Of a DNA stretch of 64,000 bases, positions 11,341 through 22,256 are shown one piece after another. Numbering within the stretch: the first letter of the stretch is position 1; every line of letters begins with the position of its first letter. The DNA comes from Daphnia carinata (Eukaryota > Arthropoda > Branchiopoda > Diplostraca > Daphniidae). The notes below the pieces were generated by a model. The model saw only the letters and a list, made by a program, of their open reading frames with translations. It made no database searches and was not told where the DNA came from. Where the stretch lies: the NCBI RefSeq assembly GCF_022539665.2, contig NC_081333.1, forward strand, positions 10,166,971-10,230,970. The letters run 5' to 3'. Position numbers and translations under genes: made by a program.

Positions 11341-11409
11341 GATTCGTGGCTCATTGGTAGAGCATCGGCGAGGTATGCCGAACATCCAGGGTTCGATCCC
11401 TGGATAATA
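11341..11409 (+). pseudogene. tRNA-like sequence t3 (U1 spacer), anticodon arm GGT
   Basis: Three arms fold well: D arm GCTC/GAGC; anticodon arm TCGGC/GCCGA with loop GAGGTAT (would read GGT, threonine); T arm CAGGG/CCCTG with loop TTCGATC. The acceptor stem (upstream TGATTCG against downstream GATAATA) does not pair, so a functional tRNA is unlikely. Confidence 0.5.
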
Positions 11410-11582
11410 ATAGAATGCTTACAGATAAACGATAAACCAATACCCGTCACCTTACCATCAAATGTGACAAAAACAAATAAAGCAAAGCCAAAAAAAAAAA
11501 ATTGATAAATGTAATGTGTGAACAAAGCTAACACAGACAATGAAAGAAACGAATTTTGCAAAAAATATTTTATAAAAAAAAT

Positions 11583-11931
11583 TTTATTGACAATTCTCTT
11601 CACATTACAATTATTTTTGCAACTTTAAAAAGGCACAATAGCCCTTTCAAAAGTTGCCGTCAACCCAGGCAGGGGGAGACACTGCCTTGTTGACCCACCG
11701 GGGAGATCACCCGGTGATTGGCTAAGAGAAGCCGGAAGAAGAGCTGAAGATTTGGAACATTTTTACAGGAGCGATTAACCTTTAGTTCGGATTTGTGGGC
11801 AGCCACATCACCCTCCGTGAACACATCATCGGACGAAGCGGCACCCCACGTCCCCTTTCCGGCCAGAGCCCTCCAAACCTCGGTATATGTTGTTTTTATA
11901 TATACCGTACAGTAGGGGCATGACCCCCTAC
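11583..11931 (-). ncRNA. Hairpin cluster with terminal poly(A) signal (U1 right arm)
   Basis: Inverted counterpart of the block at 10385-10733, with the same order of hairpins read on the minus strand and the poly(A) signal at its spacer end (TTTATT at 11583-11588). Confidence 0.4.
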
Positions 11932-12065
11932 GGGCTTATTATGAGTCAAGGGGAAACGGGGCTTCAGAAAAGAAGGGAGCCCAGATATGCACTTCAATTT
12001 TTTAAATATCAAATACCGTCTGGGGAATCCGAATTAAGTATAGCAATGTCATGTCATCCATCCAA

Positions 12066-13457
12066 TCAATACAATTTATTCAGTGTCTTGCCCCAACCAA
12101 GAATCTTTTCAGATCCAATGTTACTATTAACCTATATTGAGAAAAGAAAAACAACACCGTTAAACACATCAATTGTTGATCATGGAACTTACATGACTCA
12201 TAGATTCAACTTCTGGTGGAAGCTTGGGAAAGGACATACAAATTGCAGATTAACTTCATTGTATAAGGCTCTTGAATGATAAACTAGCACCTGTAGAATG
12301 TTGCATTGTTGATAGTTGTGTTCCCAGTACATGAAAATCCTTTCCTATTGGATAAAATTTTTTTTGGTAGATAAGACCTGGTTGGCAAAAAGGAGGAGAA
12401 ATTCTTCGTCATAAATTCAAAATTATTTGAAGAAAAATCCTTTCATACCTAAAGAGTCCATGTATGATGTTCATCTCTGCAATAGCAGCAAAATTAAAAC
12501 ATCTTTAGGGCCATTTAAGTACCCAGTTTCCCCAACACTCTGAACGTAAAGGACAAGTTGTTCTTTAGACAGAGAAGCAGAATTATTTGAGGCTTCTAGC
12601 TGTGACAGAACTATAAAGGATTGCTGTTGTACTGGATTCATTAACACAAGATGGTACTTCTCATTAGGCAATTTGCATTACTCTATTAATTTACCTCACA
12701 CCTTACGGTAATGCACTCTCAGTGTTTTTTCATCTGTAGGCTCACTCTTCCATCCTGTAACACTTCCAGACTTGATTTGATCCCCCGTTAAAATCTGTGA
12801 ATGCAAAATAATAGCATTAAAAATACTTTTTCGATAGACAAAAAACCGAAAAGTACCTAATCCATGTTTCATGTTGAACTTGTGCCATTTCTGGGTTTCT
12901 GTACCACACCCATTTTCGGCCCAAATACGTTCCCACAATTGTTCAGTTCCTTCACTGCATGAGCTTATTACTAACGATTCTTTTAGTGCAGCACTAATAG
13001 AATTTAAATTTAACACACTGTCATGTGGTGGACTGAATAACTAAGCAATAAATAATTGTTTGTTAAAATTCTATACTTATTTTGAATTCTTATTTGAAAA
13101 CTTTAGGTACCTGGCTGTGTTCACCTAATGCCAACTCATCCTCACGTTCAGTTAGAGATGAGTTTTGAAAAACCTCCTTCACTGTTTGGAAACTGTTCCG
13201 TTCCAATTTGTTCTTTTCCCCTAGCTGAGCTTGAAGACTCAAAATTTGAGCTACAAAACACGAATGAATAAAAGCAAATAAATAGAATCATTACGTGTTA
13301 GGCCTACGATCCTTAGCTTTGTTATCTAATATTTTGTGTTGTTCCAATAACTGGGCCTGCAGCTTCATAATTTGATCTAATAAACAATAATTAATAATTG
13401 AAAACCAATATAATAATGTTTATACTTACCATTTTTTTGTTTTATTATCTTATCCAT
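12066..13457 (-). pseudogene. Copy A3 of the transposon-borne gene
   Basis: Right arm of U1. The exon-4 TGG is intact (complement of 12895-12897), and exons 1-4 keep frame. The exon-5 acceptor AG is lost (TTTTAAC in place of TTTTAGC), so the gene model breaks there. Exon 2 is three bases shorter than in A1. Confidence 0.5.
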
Positions 13458-13608
13458 TTTTCAATTGTTCCTCCAGCCACGCGTTGTTCTCCAGTCACGC
13501 TACTCAATTAACTGCTAATGGGATACAATTAACTCAAATTGCTTACATTCCTGTAATAACGAAACCGACTGATAGATGGCTACGGGTAGAAAAAAGAGAA
13601 AAAAGTGC

Positions 13609-13652
<44 letters not shown>

Positions 13653-13992
13653 GTAAAACGGATTGCCATAATTGCCATAGTTTTACACAAAAAAAAAAAA
13701 TATTTCGCCAAAAAAAAAAAAAAAAATTACACTTTTTTCTTTTTTTCGATCCGTAGCCAGCTACCGGTCAGAATCGTTATTACTATGGCAATCCGTTTTA
13801 CACAAAAAAAAAAAAAAATTTCGCCAAAAAAAAAAAAAAAATCGCACTTTTTTCTTTTCTTCCGACACGTAGCCATCTACCGCTCAGACTCGTTATTACT
13901 GGCGTAGGCAATTTCAGTCCATTGGATGCCATTCGCAGTTAGTTCAGTAGCGTGGATGGAGAATAACGCGTGAATGGAGGAACAAATGAAAA

Positions 13993-15387
13993 ATGGATAA
14001 GATAATACAACAAAAGGATGGTAAGTATAAACATTATTATATTGGTTTTCAATTATTAATTATTGTTTATTAGATCAAATTATGAAGCTGCAGGCCCAAT
14101 TATTGGAACAACACAAAATATTAGATAACAGCAAATCTAAGGATGGTAAGGGCTTATACGTAATGATTCTATTTATTTGCTTTTATTCATTTGTGTTTTG
14201 TAGCTCAAATTTTGAGTGTACAAGCTCAGCTAGGGGAAAAGAACAAATTGGAATGGAACAGTTTCCAAACAGTGAAGGAGGTTTTTCCAAACTCATCCCT
14301 AACTGAACATGAGGATGAATTGGCATTAGGCGAACACAGTCAGGTACCTAAACTTTTCAAATAAGAATTCAAAATAAGTATAGAATTTTAAAAAACAATT
14401 ATTTATTGTTTAGTTATTAGTCTACCACCTGACAGTGTGTTAAAGTTAAATTCTGTTAGTGCTGCACTAAAAGAATGGTTAGTAATAAGTCCATGCAGCG
14501 AAGGAAGTGAACAATTGTGGGACCGTATTTGGGCTGAAAATGGGTGTGGTACGGAAACCCAGAAATAGCACGAGTTCAACATAAAACATGAATTAGGTAC
14601 TTTTCGGTTTTTTGTCTGTCGGAAAAGTATTTTTAATGCTATTATTTTGCATTCACAGATTTTAACGGGGGATCAAATCAAGTCTGGAAGTGTTACAGGA
14701 TGGAAGAGTGAGCCTACAGATGAAAAAACACTGAGAGTGCATTACCGTAAGGTGTGAGGTAAATTAATAGAGTAATGCAAATTGCCTAATGAGAAGTACC
14801 ATCTTGTGTTAATGAATCCAGTACAACAGCAATCCTTTATAGTTCTGTCACAGCTAGAAGCCTCAAATAATTCTGCTTCTCTGTCTAAAGAACAACTTGT
14901 CCTTTACGTTCAGAGTGTTGGGGAAACTGGGTACTTAAATGGCCCTAAAGATGTTTTAATTTTGCTGCTATTGCAGAGATGAACATCATACATGGACTCT
15001 TTAGGTATGAAAGGATTTTTCTTCAAATAATTTTGAATTTATGACGAAGAATTTCTCCTCCTTTTTGCCAACCAGGTCTTATCTACCAAAAAAAATTTTA
15101 TCCAATAGGAAAGGATTTTCATGTACTGGGAACACAACTATCAACAATGCAACATTCTACAGGTGCTAGTTTATCATTCAAGAGCCTTATACAATGAAGT
15201 TAATCTGCAATTTGTATGTCCTTTCCCAAGCTTCCACCAGAAGTTGAATCTATGAGTCATGTAAGTTCCATGATCAACCATTGATGTGTTTAACGGTGTT
15301 GTTTTTCTTTTCTCAATATAGGTTAATAGTAACATTGGATCTGAAAAGATACTTGGTTGGGGCAAGACACTGAATAAATTGTATTGA
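13993..15387 (+). pseudogene. Copy A4 of the transposon-borne gene
   Basis: Left arm of U2. Exon 4 has the TAG (14566-14568) shared with copies A2, A5 and A7. The exon-5 acceptor is also lost (TTTTAAC), as in A3. The tail frame NIGSEKILGWG is preserved to a TGA at 15385-15387. Confidence 0.5.
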
Positions 15388-15531
15388 TTGGATGGGTGAC
15401 ATGACATTGCTATAGTTAATTCGGATTCCCCAGACGGTATTTGATATTAAAAAAATTGAAGTGCATATCTGGGCTCCCTTCTTTTCTGAAGCCCCGTTTC
15501 CCCTTGACTCATAATAAGCCCGTAGGGGGTC

Positions 15532-15870
15532 ATGCCCCTACTGTACGGTATATATAAAAACAACATATACCGAGGTTTGGAGGGCTCTGGCCGGAAAGGG
15601 GACGTGGGGTGCCGCTTCGTCCGATGATGTGTTCACGGAGGGTGACGTGGCTGCCCACAAATCCGAACTAAAGGTTAATCGCTCCTGTAAAAATGTTCCA
15701 TATCTTCGGCTCTTCTTCCGGCTTCTCTTAGCCAATCACCGGGTAATCTCCCCGGTGGGTCAACAAGGCAGTGTCTCCCCCTGCCTGGGTTGACGGCAAC
15801 TTTTGAAAGGGGTATTGTGCCTTTTTAAAGTTGCAAAAATAATTGTGATGTGCAGAGAAATGTCAATAAA
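15532..15870 (+). ncRNA. Hairpin cluster with terminal poly(A) signal (U2 left arm)
   Basis: Same five inverted repeats and AATAAA (15865-15870) as the block at 10385. The GTCAAC hairpin is better paired here (GGCAG with CTGCC). Confidence 0.4.
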
Positions 15871-16038
15871 ATTTTTTTTATAAAATAATTTTTGCAAAAT
15901 TCGTTTCTTTCATTGTCTGTGTTAACTTTGTTCACACATTGCATTTATCAATTTTTTTTTTGGCTTTGCTTTATTTGTTTTTGTCACATTAGATGGTAAG
16001 GTGACGGGTATTGGTTTATCGTTTATCTGTAAGCATTC

Positions 16039-16110
16039 TATTATTATCCAGGGATCGAACCCTGGATGTTCGGCATACCTCGCCGATGCTCTACCAATGA
16101 GCCACGAATC
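16039..16110 (-). pseudogene. tRNA-like sequence t3 (U2 spacer)
   Basis: Nearly identical to t3 of U1 but on the opposite strand. D, anticodon (GGT) and T arms fold; the acceptor stem does not. Confidence 0.5.
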
Positions 16111-16232
16111 ATATGATTTTAAGTTGGCTTTTTTTTCTAGTCACTTGTGGACTTGCATTTACACTTAGAATAAAACTGAAATGCAATTCTGCAATATACT
16201 CTTCTACATTATTCTACTTCATTTTTAATCAT

Positions 16233-16298
16233 CTACTGAGGTTTGAACCCAGGGTAACAGGTATCGCAGATAAAAGCTCTACCACAGAGCTAAGAACC
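16233..16298 (-). pseudogene. tRNA-like sequence t2 (U2 spacer)
   Basis: Inverted relative to t2 of U1. D arm and T-arm core are present; there is no regular anticodon arm. Confidence 0.45.
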
Positions 16299-16390
16299 TT
16301 ATGGAAGCAATAGAAAGATAAACATATAGTTGTGAAAGACTGCATATGACGATGACGATAACATATGATATGCGATAATAAAATATTTAG

Positions 16391-16460
16391 ATATATCTCG
16401 TGGCTCAATGTTAGAGCATCGGCGTTGCACGCTGAATGTCTGGGGATCGGTTCCCATACG
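16391..16460 (+). pseudogene. tRNA-like sequence t1 (U2 spacer)
   Basis: Better preserved than t1 of U1: anticodon stem TCGGC/GCTGA with loop GTTGCAC (would read TGC, alanine). T arm is imperfect and the acceptor stem is absent. Confidence 0.45.
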
Positions 16461-16715
16461 AGTAAAACGTAATACAAAATTACTTCATAAAATATCCAGA
16501 TTGATATTTAAATCTAAGTTGAAGAATTCAAAGAGTGTAATAAATAATACTTACAGATAAACGATAAACCAACGGAAACAATGCTTACCATCAAAGGTGA
16601 CAAAAACAATAAAGGTGAATTAAGCAAGCTAAATATAAAAAGTGTAACGTGTGAACACAGCGAATACAGACAATGAAAGAAACGAATTCTGCAAAAAATA
16701 TTTTATAAAAAAAAT

Positions 16716-17064
16716 TTTATTGACAATTCTCTGCACATCACAATTATTTTTGCAACTTTAAAAAGGCACAATAGCCCTTTCAAAAGTTGCCGTCAACCCA
16801 GGCAGGGGGAGACACTGCCTTGTTGACCCACCGGGGAGATTACCCGGTGATTGGCTAAGAGAAGCCGGAAGAAGAGCCGAAGATATGGAACATTTTTACA
16901 GGAGCGATTAACCTTTAGTTCGGATTTGTGGATAGCCACGTCGCCCTCCGTGAACACATCATCGGACTAAGCGGACCCCCACGTCCCCTTTCCGGCCAGA
17001 GCCCTCCAAACCTCGGTATATGTTATTTTTATATATACCGTACAGTAGGGGCATGACCCCCTAC
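16716..17064 (-). ncRNA. Hairpin cluster with terminal poly(A) signal (U2 right arm)
   Basis: Inverted partner of the block at 15532-15870. All five hairpins and the terminal AATAAA are readable on the minus strand. Confidence 0.4.
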
Positions 17065-17201
17065 GGGCTTATTACGAGTCAAGGGGAAACGGGGCTACGG
17101 AAAGGAAGGGAGCCCAGATATGCACTTCAATTTTTTAAATATCAAATACCGTCTCGGAAATCCGAATGAAGTATAGAAATATCATGTCATCCATCCAATC
17201 A

Positions 17202-18591
17202 TTACAATTTATTCAGTGTCATGCCCCAACCAAGAATTTTTTCAGATCCAATGTTACTATTAACCTACACTGAGAAAAGAAAAACAACACCATTAAGCAT
17301 CTCAATTGTTGCTCATGTGACTTACATGACTCATAGATTCAACTTCTGGCAGAAGCTGGGAAAGGCCATACAAATTGTAGATGAAAATCATTGTATAAGG
17401 CTCTTGAAGGATAAAATAACACCCCTAGAATGTTGCATTGTTGATAGTTGTGTTCCCAGTATGCTGAAAATCCTTTCCTATTGGATAATTTTTTTTTGTA
17501 GATTAGACATGGTTGGCAAAAAGGAGGAGAAAAGCTTCATCGTAAATTCAAAAATTTTTCAAGAAAATTCCTTTCAAAGCTAAAGAGTCCATGTATGATG
17601 TTCATCGCTGCAATGCCAGTGAAGAGAAACATCTTTAGGGCCATTTAAGTACCCAGCTTCACCAACACTCTGAGTGTAAAGGACAAGTTGTTCTTTAGCA
17701 AGAGAAGCAGAATTATTTGAGGCTTCTAGCTATAACAGAACCATAAAGGATTGCTGTTACACAGGATTCATTCACACAAGATGGTACTTCTCATTAGACA
17801 ATTTGCATACTCTATTACTTTACCTCATACCTTAATGGTAATGCACTTTCAGTGTTTTTCAACTGTAGGCTCACTCTTCCATCCTGTAACACTTCTAGAC
17901 TTGACTTGATCCCCCACTAGAATTCTGTGAATGCAAAATAATAGCATTAAAAATACTGTTTCGATAGACAAAAAACCGAAAAGTACCTAATTCATGTTTT
18001 ATGTTGAACTCGTGCTATTTCTGGGTTTCCGTACCACACCCATTTTCAGCCCAAATACGGTGCCACAATTGTTTAATTCCTTCGCTGCATGGACTTATTA
18101 CTAACAATTCTTTTAGTGCAGCACTAACAGAATTTAACTTTAACACACTGTCAGGTGGTAGATTGAATAACTAAGCAATAAATAATTGTTTGTTAAAATT
18201 CTATACTTATTTTGAATTCTTATTTGAAAAGTTTAGGTACCTGACTGTGTTCGCCTAATGCCAATTCATCCTCATGTTCAGTTAGGGATGAGTTTGGAAA
18301 AACCTCCTTCACTGTTTGGAAACTGTTCCATTCCAATTTGTTCTTTTCCCCTAGCTGAGCTTGTAGACTCAAAATTTGAGCTACAAAACACAAATGAATA
18401 AAAGCAAATAAATAGAATCATTACGTATAAGCCCTTACCATCCTTGGCTTTGCTGTTATCTAATATTTTGTGTTGTTCCAATAATTGGGCCTGCAGCTTC
18501 ATAATTTGATCTAATAAACAATAATTAATAATTGAAAACCAATATAATAATGTTTATACTTACCATCCTTTTGTTGTATTATCTTATCCAT
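17202..18591 (-). pseudogene. Copy A5 of the transposon-borne gene
   Basis: Right arm of U2. It carries the shared exon-4 TAG (complement of 18015-18017). The coiled-coil exons are conserved. The P-like element sits just upstream of its ATG. Confidence 0.5.
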
Positions 18592-18612
18592 TTTTCAATT
18601 GTTCCTCCAACC

Positions 18613-19991
18613 CATGGCCTACTCTAATAACGGCCTAACAACGCGCAATACCCCCAGCGCCTAAAACTGCATTGCCAGAGGGGCTTAATACCCCAAATCG
18701 AGCTCCACTTTCCACTGTTTGGTAACAAATACACACTTGAAATGTGTGGAAGGAAGCTGTGGAAGTGGAATTTTTTTTTCTTTTTTTTCTAGTACTACAG
18801 TAGTACCGCTTTCTCAAAGAACATATATCCCAATAACAATAATGATCCCAATATATCCCATTTCACATAAATCAAACAATAAGAACACGGTTGAATTTTC
18901 AAGGTTTTTTATTACTTCTGAAGTTTTATGACTTTTCTTTTCTTTGGTTTGTTAGACACAACTGGAATTTTATCAAATTGCACTCTAAACCTCTTTTCTT
19001 CAGTTCACAGAACAGCAAGGAAAAATTTTTTACACAAAAAGATTCCAAAATACCACTAACATTCATGGAAGAGTTGGCCACAGATATTGACGGGCCACTT
19101 GTATGGAAATCTGGATAAATGTTACCAGAGACAAACTGTTTTTCATGAGGTGTTGATTGCCTATTAAAATCAGTAGGTGGTTCACATGCAAAGTCTTGAT
19201 GAAAGTGGGAATGCATGGTTTGTTCTTTCTCCTAAAAAACATAAATATATTGGTTAAACATATTAGCGGGACATGTCACAATCTGAATTTCAAATCCTTA
19301 CCAAACTTGTTGAAGGAATAATACTACCACAGGTAGACTTCGTTCCTGGAAATTCTGACCGTTCATAGGAATTGGAAACCAATGAACCCATTGCGTGGGC
19401 ATTTGCCTGAAAAGGAAAAATGTTTCTGTTACACAATTATCACTGTACATAAGAATATTGCATGTCGAAGTAACCTCATGAAGAGTAGTAGTGGATGGCC
19501 ATGACCGGAACAGGCTTGGTACTGCGTTTTTCAGCAATTTGTTTTTTTCATTATAGCAGTTAGGTTCAAAGTGCAAACTGCAAATGCGGAGGTCTTTGTG
19601 TAATTTAAAATATTTGGAAAAACCTGTTATTGCACTGTTGGATGCAAATTGACGAAGCCATAGTTCAATTACATTTTCGTTTCTTGGCCAACGAAAGAAA
19701 CGAAGATTATTTTCTTTATTTGCGTAACTTGAACTAGAACAAAATAAAACGCAACACTTCACTCTCATTTAAAAAAAAAAACTACCCTACACAAAAAGCA
19801 CTAATCGCGACTGAGACGCTGTCCACTTAAACAAGCATTGCCGAGCAATGGCAAAAATCAAGAAAATTTTAATGGGTGGAATTACGCTTTGGAAAGTGGA
19901 ATTCAATTTGGGGTATTAAGCCCCTCTGGCAATGCAGTTTTAGGCGCTGGGGGTATTGCGCGTTGACAGGCCGTTATTAGAGTAGGCCATG
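18613..19991. mobile_element. P-like DNA transposon inserted in U2
   Basis: A 1,379-bp element with long terminal inverted repeats (at least 80 bp) starting CATGGCCTACTCTAATAACG, flanked by the 8-bp duplication CTCCAACC (18605-18612 and 19992-19999). CATG ends, an 8-bp duplication and an internal THAP-domain gene are all features of the P superfamily. The element is too short for a full P transposase, so it is a non-autonomous derivative. Confidence 0.85.
18926..19768 (-). CDS. THAP-domain protein encoded by the P-like element
   Basis: Three exons on the minus strand: 19768-19475, 19406-19302, 19231-18926, with GT-AG introns and phase 0 throughout, giving 234 aa. Residues 1 to about 88 are a THAP zinc finger of C2CH type: cysteines in KCCVLFC, a WP turn (FFRWP), an invariant tryptophan (ELWLRQF), CSLHF as the CxxH pair, and NAVPSLF as the AVPTIF-like box. 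THAP domains bind DNA; in P transposases the domain sits at the N-terminus and binds near the element ends. No RNase-H-like or GTP-binding part follows, so this is a THAP-only product. It could act as a repressor, like truncated P proteins, but that is inference. Confidence 0.75.
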
Positions 19992-21200
19992 CTCCAACCA
20001 CGCGTTATTCTCTCCATCCACGCTACTGAACTAACTGCGAATGGCATCCAATGGACTGAAATTGCCTACGCCAGTAATAACGAGTCTGAGCGGTAGATGG
20101 CTACGTGTCGGAAAAAAAAGAAAAAAGTGTGATTTTTTTTTTTTTTTTGGCGAAATTTTTTTTTTTTTTTTGTGTAAAACGGATTGCCATATATTACTGG
20201 CATGTCAATTTGAGTCCATTGGATCCAGCCATTCCACTTCTAGGGATATTACCCTATTTAGGGGGATTTAAGGAAAATTTTTGGAATCTAGGGTGCAGTT
20301 ATGGAAATCTAGGGTTTCCGGGGTTATCCAGGGCCTATTTAATTTTCTGGGGATTTCTCGGGATTTTGAGATTTTTGGCCAAACCGCTGTTGCTTTTGGC
20401 GCTTCTATGCAACTTCAAAAGTAAAATGTTCCTCAATAAGAGCCACCAAGCGGACAATGGTGAACGGTACGCTTGCAGAAAGTAACACTGACTAGGATAC
20501 ACCACGAACTCCATTTGATCCTCCAAACGTCTGTGCCAAACATATCGCACGCCGAATTTTTTAAGACTCAAGTCTCCGACTGAATTTCTGACAAGCACTT
20601 GACCCAATTGCAAAAGCTGGGGAGAGTTCCTTGAATATATACGTAGGAATTACGAATCTATTTTGTTCAACCATGAGGAACAATTTGTTGTTGAGACATG
20701 ATGAACCCGAGGCCTCTCACACAAGTTTGTTATCTAGGTGAGCAACACACTGTTCATTGGGAAACGCTGTGATTCTCTTGAGGCTTTATAACGTTGAAAG
20801 TTCGATGACAATTATTTTTGGAAAAAACCATATCTTTATTGCTTAACTAAACAAATATGATGGGGCAATCCGATGGTTTTATTTCCATAGCCAATTTAAA
20901 TTTTTCTGGTAACTTGTTTGGCTTTGACGGGCACTGGTTAATTGCTTTAAAAATGTGTTCGATTTAATGCTGTTCTAAAATAAATAAAATGGGTTATTTT
21001 ATTTTTTTTATTTACATTTATAAAAGTAATAAAATTTTTTTTGAAGCAATGGCGTCTATAAGAACCGAACACGGACAGTCGACGTATGATCTCAGTGCTA
21101 TACCACAGCGCCCTACCACAGCGCGACACCACTATTAGTCACATATTATATAGCTCCGGTATTAGAACGAAGGTCGATGAAAAATAAATTTGTTTGAGAT

Positions 21201-21478
21201 GTGCGGTCCTGGCACAGTGGTTACCACCTTCGCTTCGCATTCTGAAGGCCCCGGGTTCAAGTCCCGACACCGCCAATTTCCCCCCCTCCCTTTCCCTCCA
21301 AATCTTCATTCAAGATACGCAAGATTCATCGGATTACGCAAGCTTCTACAACAGATCAAGACGCAAGATTCCTTCAAGAAAGAAGAAAAGAAGAGAGAAA
21401 ACAAGAAGAAAGAAAAAAAGAAGAGAGAAGAACGAAAAGACAAGAAGAAAGAAAAAAAGAAAAGAGAAAAAAGAAGAG
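21201..21478 (+). mobile_element. tRNA-derived SINE
   Basis: The head (21201-21274) has an A-box-like TGGCACAGTGG and a B-box-like GGGTTCAAGTCCC at normal tRNA spacing, and a partly paired acceptor stem (GCGGT/ACCGC). The anticodon loop is too long for a real tRNA. A body and an AAGA-rich simple tail (about 21366-21478) follow, the usual SINE order. Only one copy is in the window. Confidence 0.5.
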
Positions 21479-21974
21479 CCATGCCTACTATAAAGGGGCT
21501 AAATGGCACACCAAAAAAAGCCTTGCCAGGCTAAAAATGGCAAAAATAGCCTTGCCAGGCTAAAAATCGATCTGTAGTACTGTTCACTACCTTGAAGATC
21601 GAACCACAAGCTGAAAGGTAGAGAAAAGGTGATCGTTGAACGTAGGCTGTTCGTTAGCCTCCCCACGGCCTGAAAGACGGCTCGTGGATGCAGGCAGCTT
21701 ATCATCGGGATACGTGACCCAATTCGCTACCCGTAAGCTTTTGTTGTTCCTTTTTGTATCTAACACCACCACTTTGCGGAAACGATGGAAGAAATGGTGA
21801 AGTTCAAGCATGACAAGCATGAACGAGTGTAAGTTTTGTAAGTAAGAATAGCATAGAACATACAGAATGGTAATATTATTTATTTACAAGCTAATATAAG
21901 CCCGAGTTCGAATCTAGCCCTCATTTCTTTTTCCCTTTCCTACCGTAAGCTGGCCACGCGCGGCGCTAGGTTCC

Positions 21975-22076
21975 GGGAAAGTGGAGCTCGGTTTGGGGTA
22001 TTACGCCCCTCTGACAATGCAGTTTTAGGCGCTGGAGGTATTGCGCGCTGACAGGCCGTTATTATAGTAGGCCATG
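21975..22076. repeat. Single terminal inverted repeat related to the P-like element
   Basis: About 100 bases closely match the right terminus of the element at 18613-19991, ending GTAGGCCATG. No convincing partner end or 8-bp duplication is visible, so this is a relic or solo end. Confidence 0.6.
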
Positions 22077-22256
22077 AAAGTAACAGGGATTTTTCTGGGG
22101 ATTTTATTTTTTTAAAATAAGGATTTATGTCCCCAGTCTGGCAACGTTCTAGGGATACCACTTTGCGGAAAGTGGAAACACTGATTGGATCCCATTGTCA
22201 GTTAGTCGAGTAGCGTGGGTGGAGAAAAACGCGTGGCTGGAGAAAAATATGTTAAA

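Larger units (their letters stand above)
7275..13679. mobile_element. U1: palindromic foldback transposon with 6-bp target duplication
   Basis: Ends are TATGGCAATCCGTTTTACA on the left and its complement on the right, flanked by GTTTTA at 7269-7274 and again at 13680-13685. The target is the left terminal repeat of U3. The right tip has a 9-base duplication, ATTGCCATA at 13662-13670 and 13671-13679. Contents: terminal repeat with poly(A) runs, a tandem extra gene copy (7482-8808), left arm (about 8809-10740), spacer with three tRNA-like sequences, right arm inverted (about 11560-13500), terminal repeat with a run of 38 T (13611-13648). No transposase-like domain is recognised, so it is presumably non-autonomous. 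Confidence 0.8.
13784..20191. mobile_element. U2: palindromic foldback transposon with 6-bp target duplication
   Basis: Starts TATGGCAATCCGTTTTACA and ends in its complement. It is flanked by TATTAC at 13778-13783 and 20192-20197. The target lies in the subterminal part of U3 (CGTTATTACTGG). Without the P-like insertion and its duplication it is about 5.0 kb: two arms of about 2.1 kb around a spacer of about 0.75 kb. No transposase seen. Confidence 0.85.
20226..22183. mobile_element. hAT-like non-autonomous element inserted in U3
   Basis: Flanked by the 8-bp duplication ATTGGATC (20218-20225 and 22184-22191). Removing it rejoins the U3 sequence exactly as in the sister copies. The left end reads CAGCCATTCCACTT and the right end is the complement of CAGTGTTTCCACTT, an imperfect inverted repeat of hAT style (CAGTG start, 8-bp duplication). 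No transposase frame is seen. It contains a tRNA-derived SINE and a P-type terminal relic. Confidence 0.65.

Noticed and set aside
11341-11409. Functional tRNA-Thr(GGT)
   Set aside because: Three arms fold but the acceptor stem does not pair, and the same sequence recurs as part of a transposon spacer.
11887-12279. 130-codon plus-strand frame across the U1 right arm
   Set aside because: It is antisense to the hairpin block and gene copy A3, and its length differs between copies. It is a shadow frame.
16391-16460. Functional tRNA-Ala(TGC)
   Set aside because: No acceptor stem and an imperfect T arm.
21480-22076. Second complete P-like element starting at CATGCCTACTATAA
   Set aside because: The supposed left end matches for only about a dozen bases and no 8-bp duplication is found.
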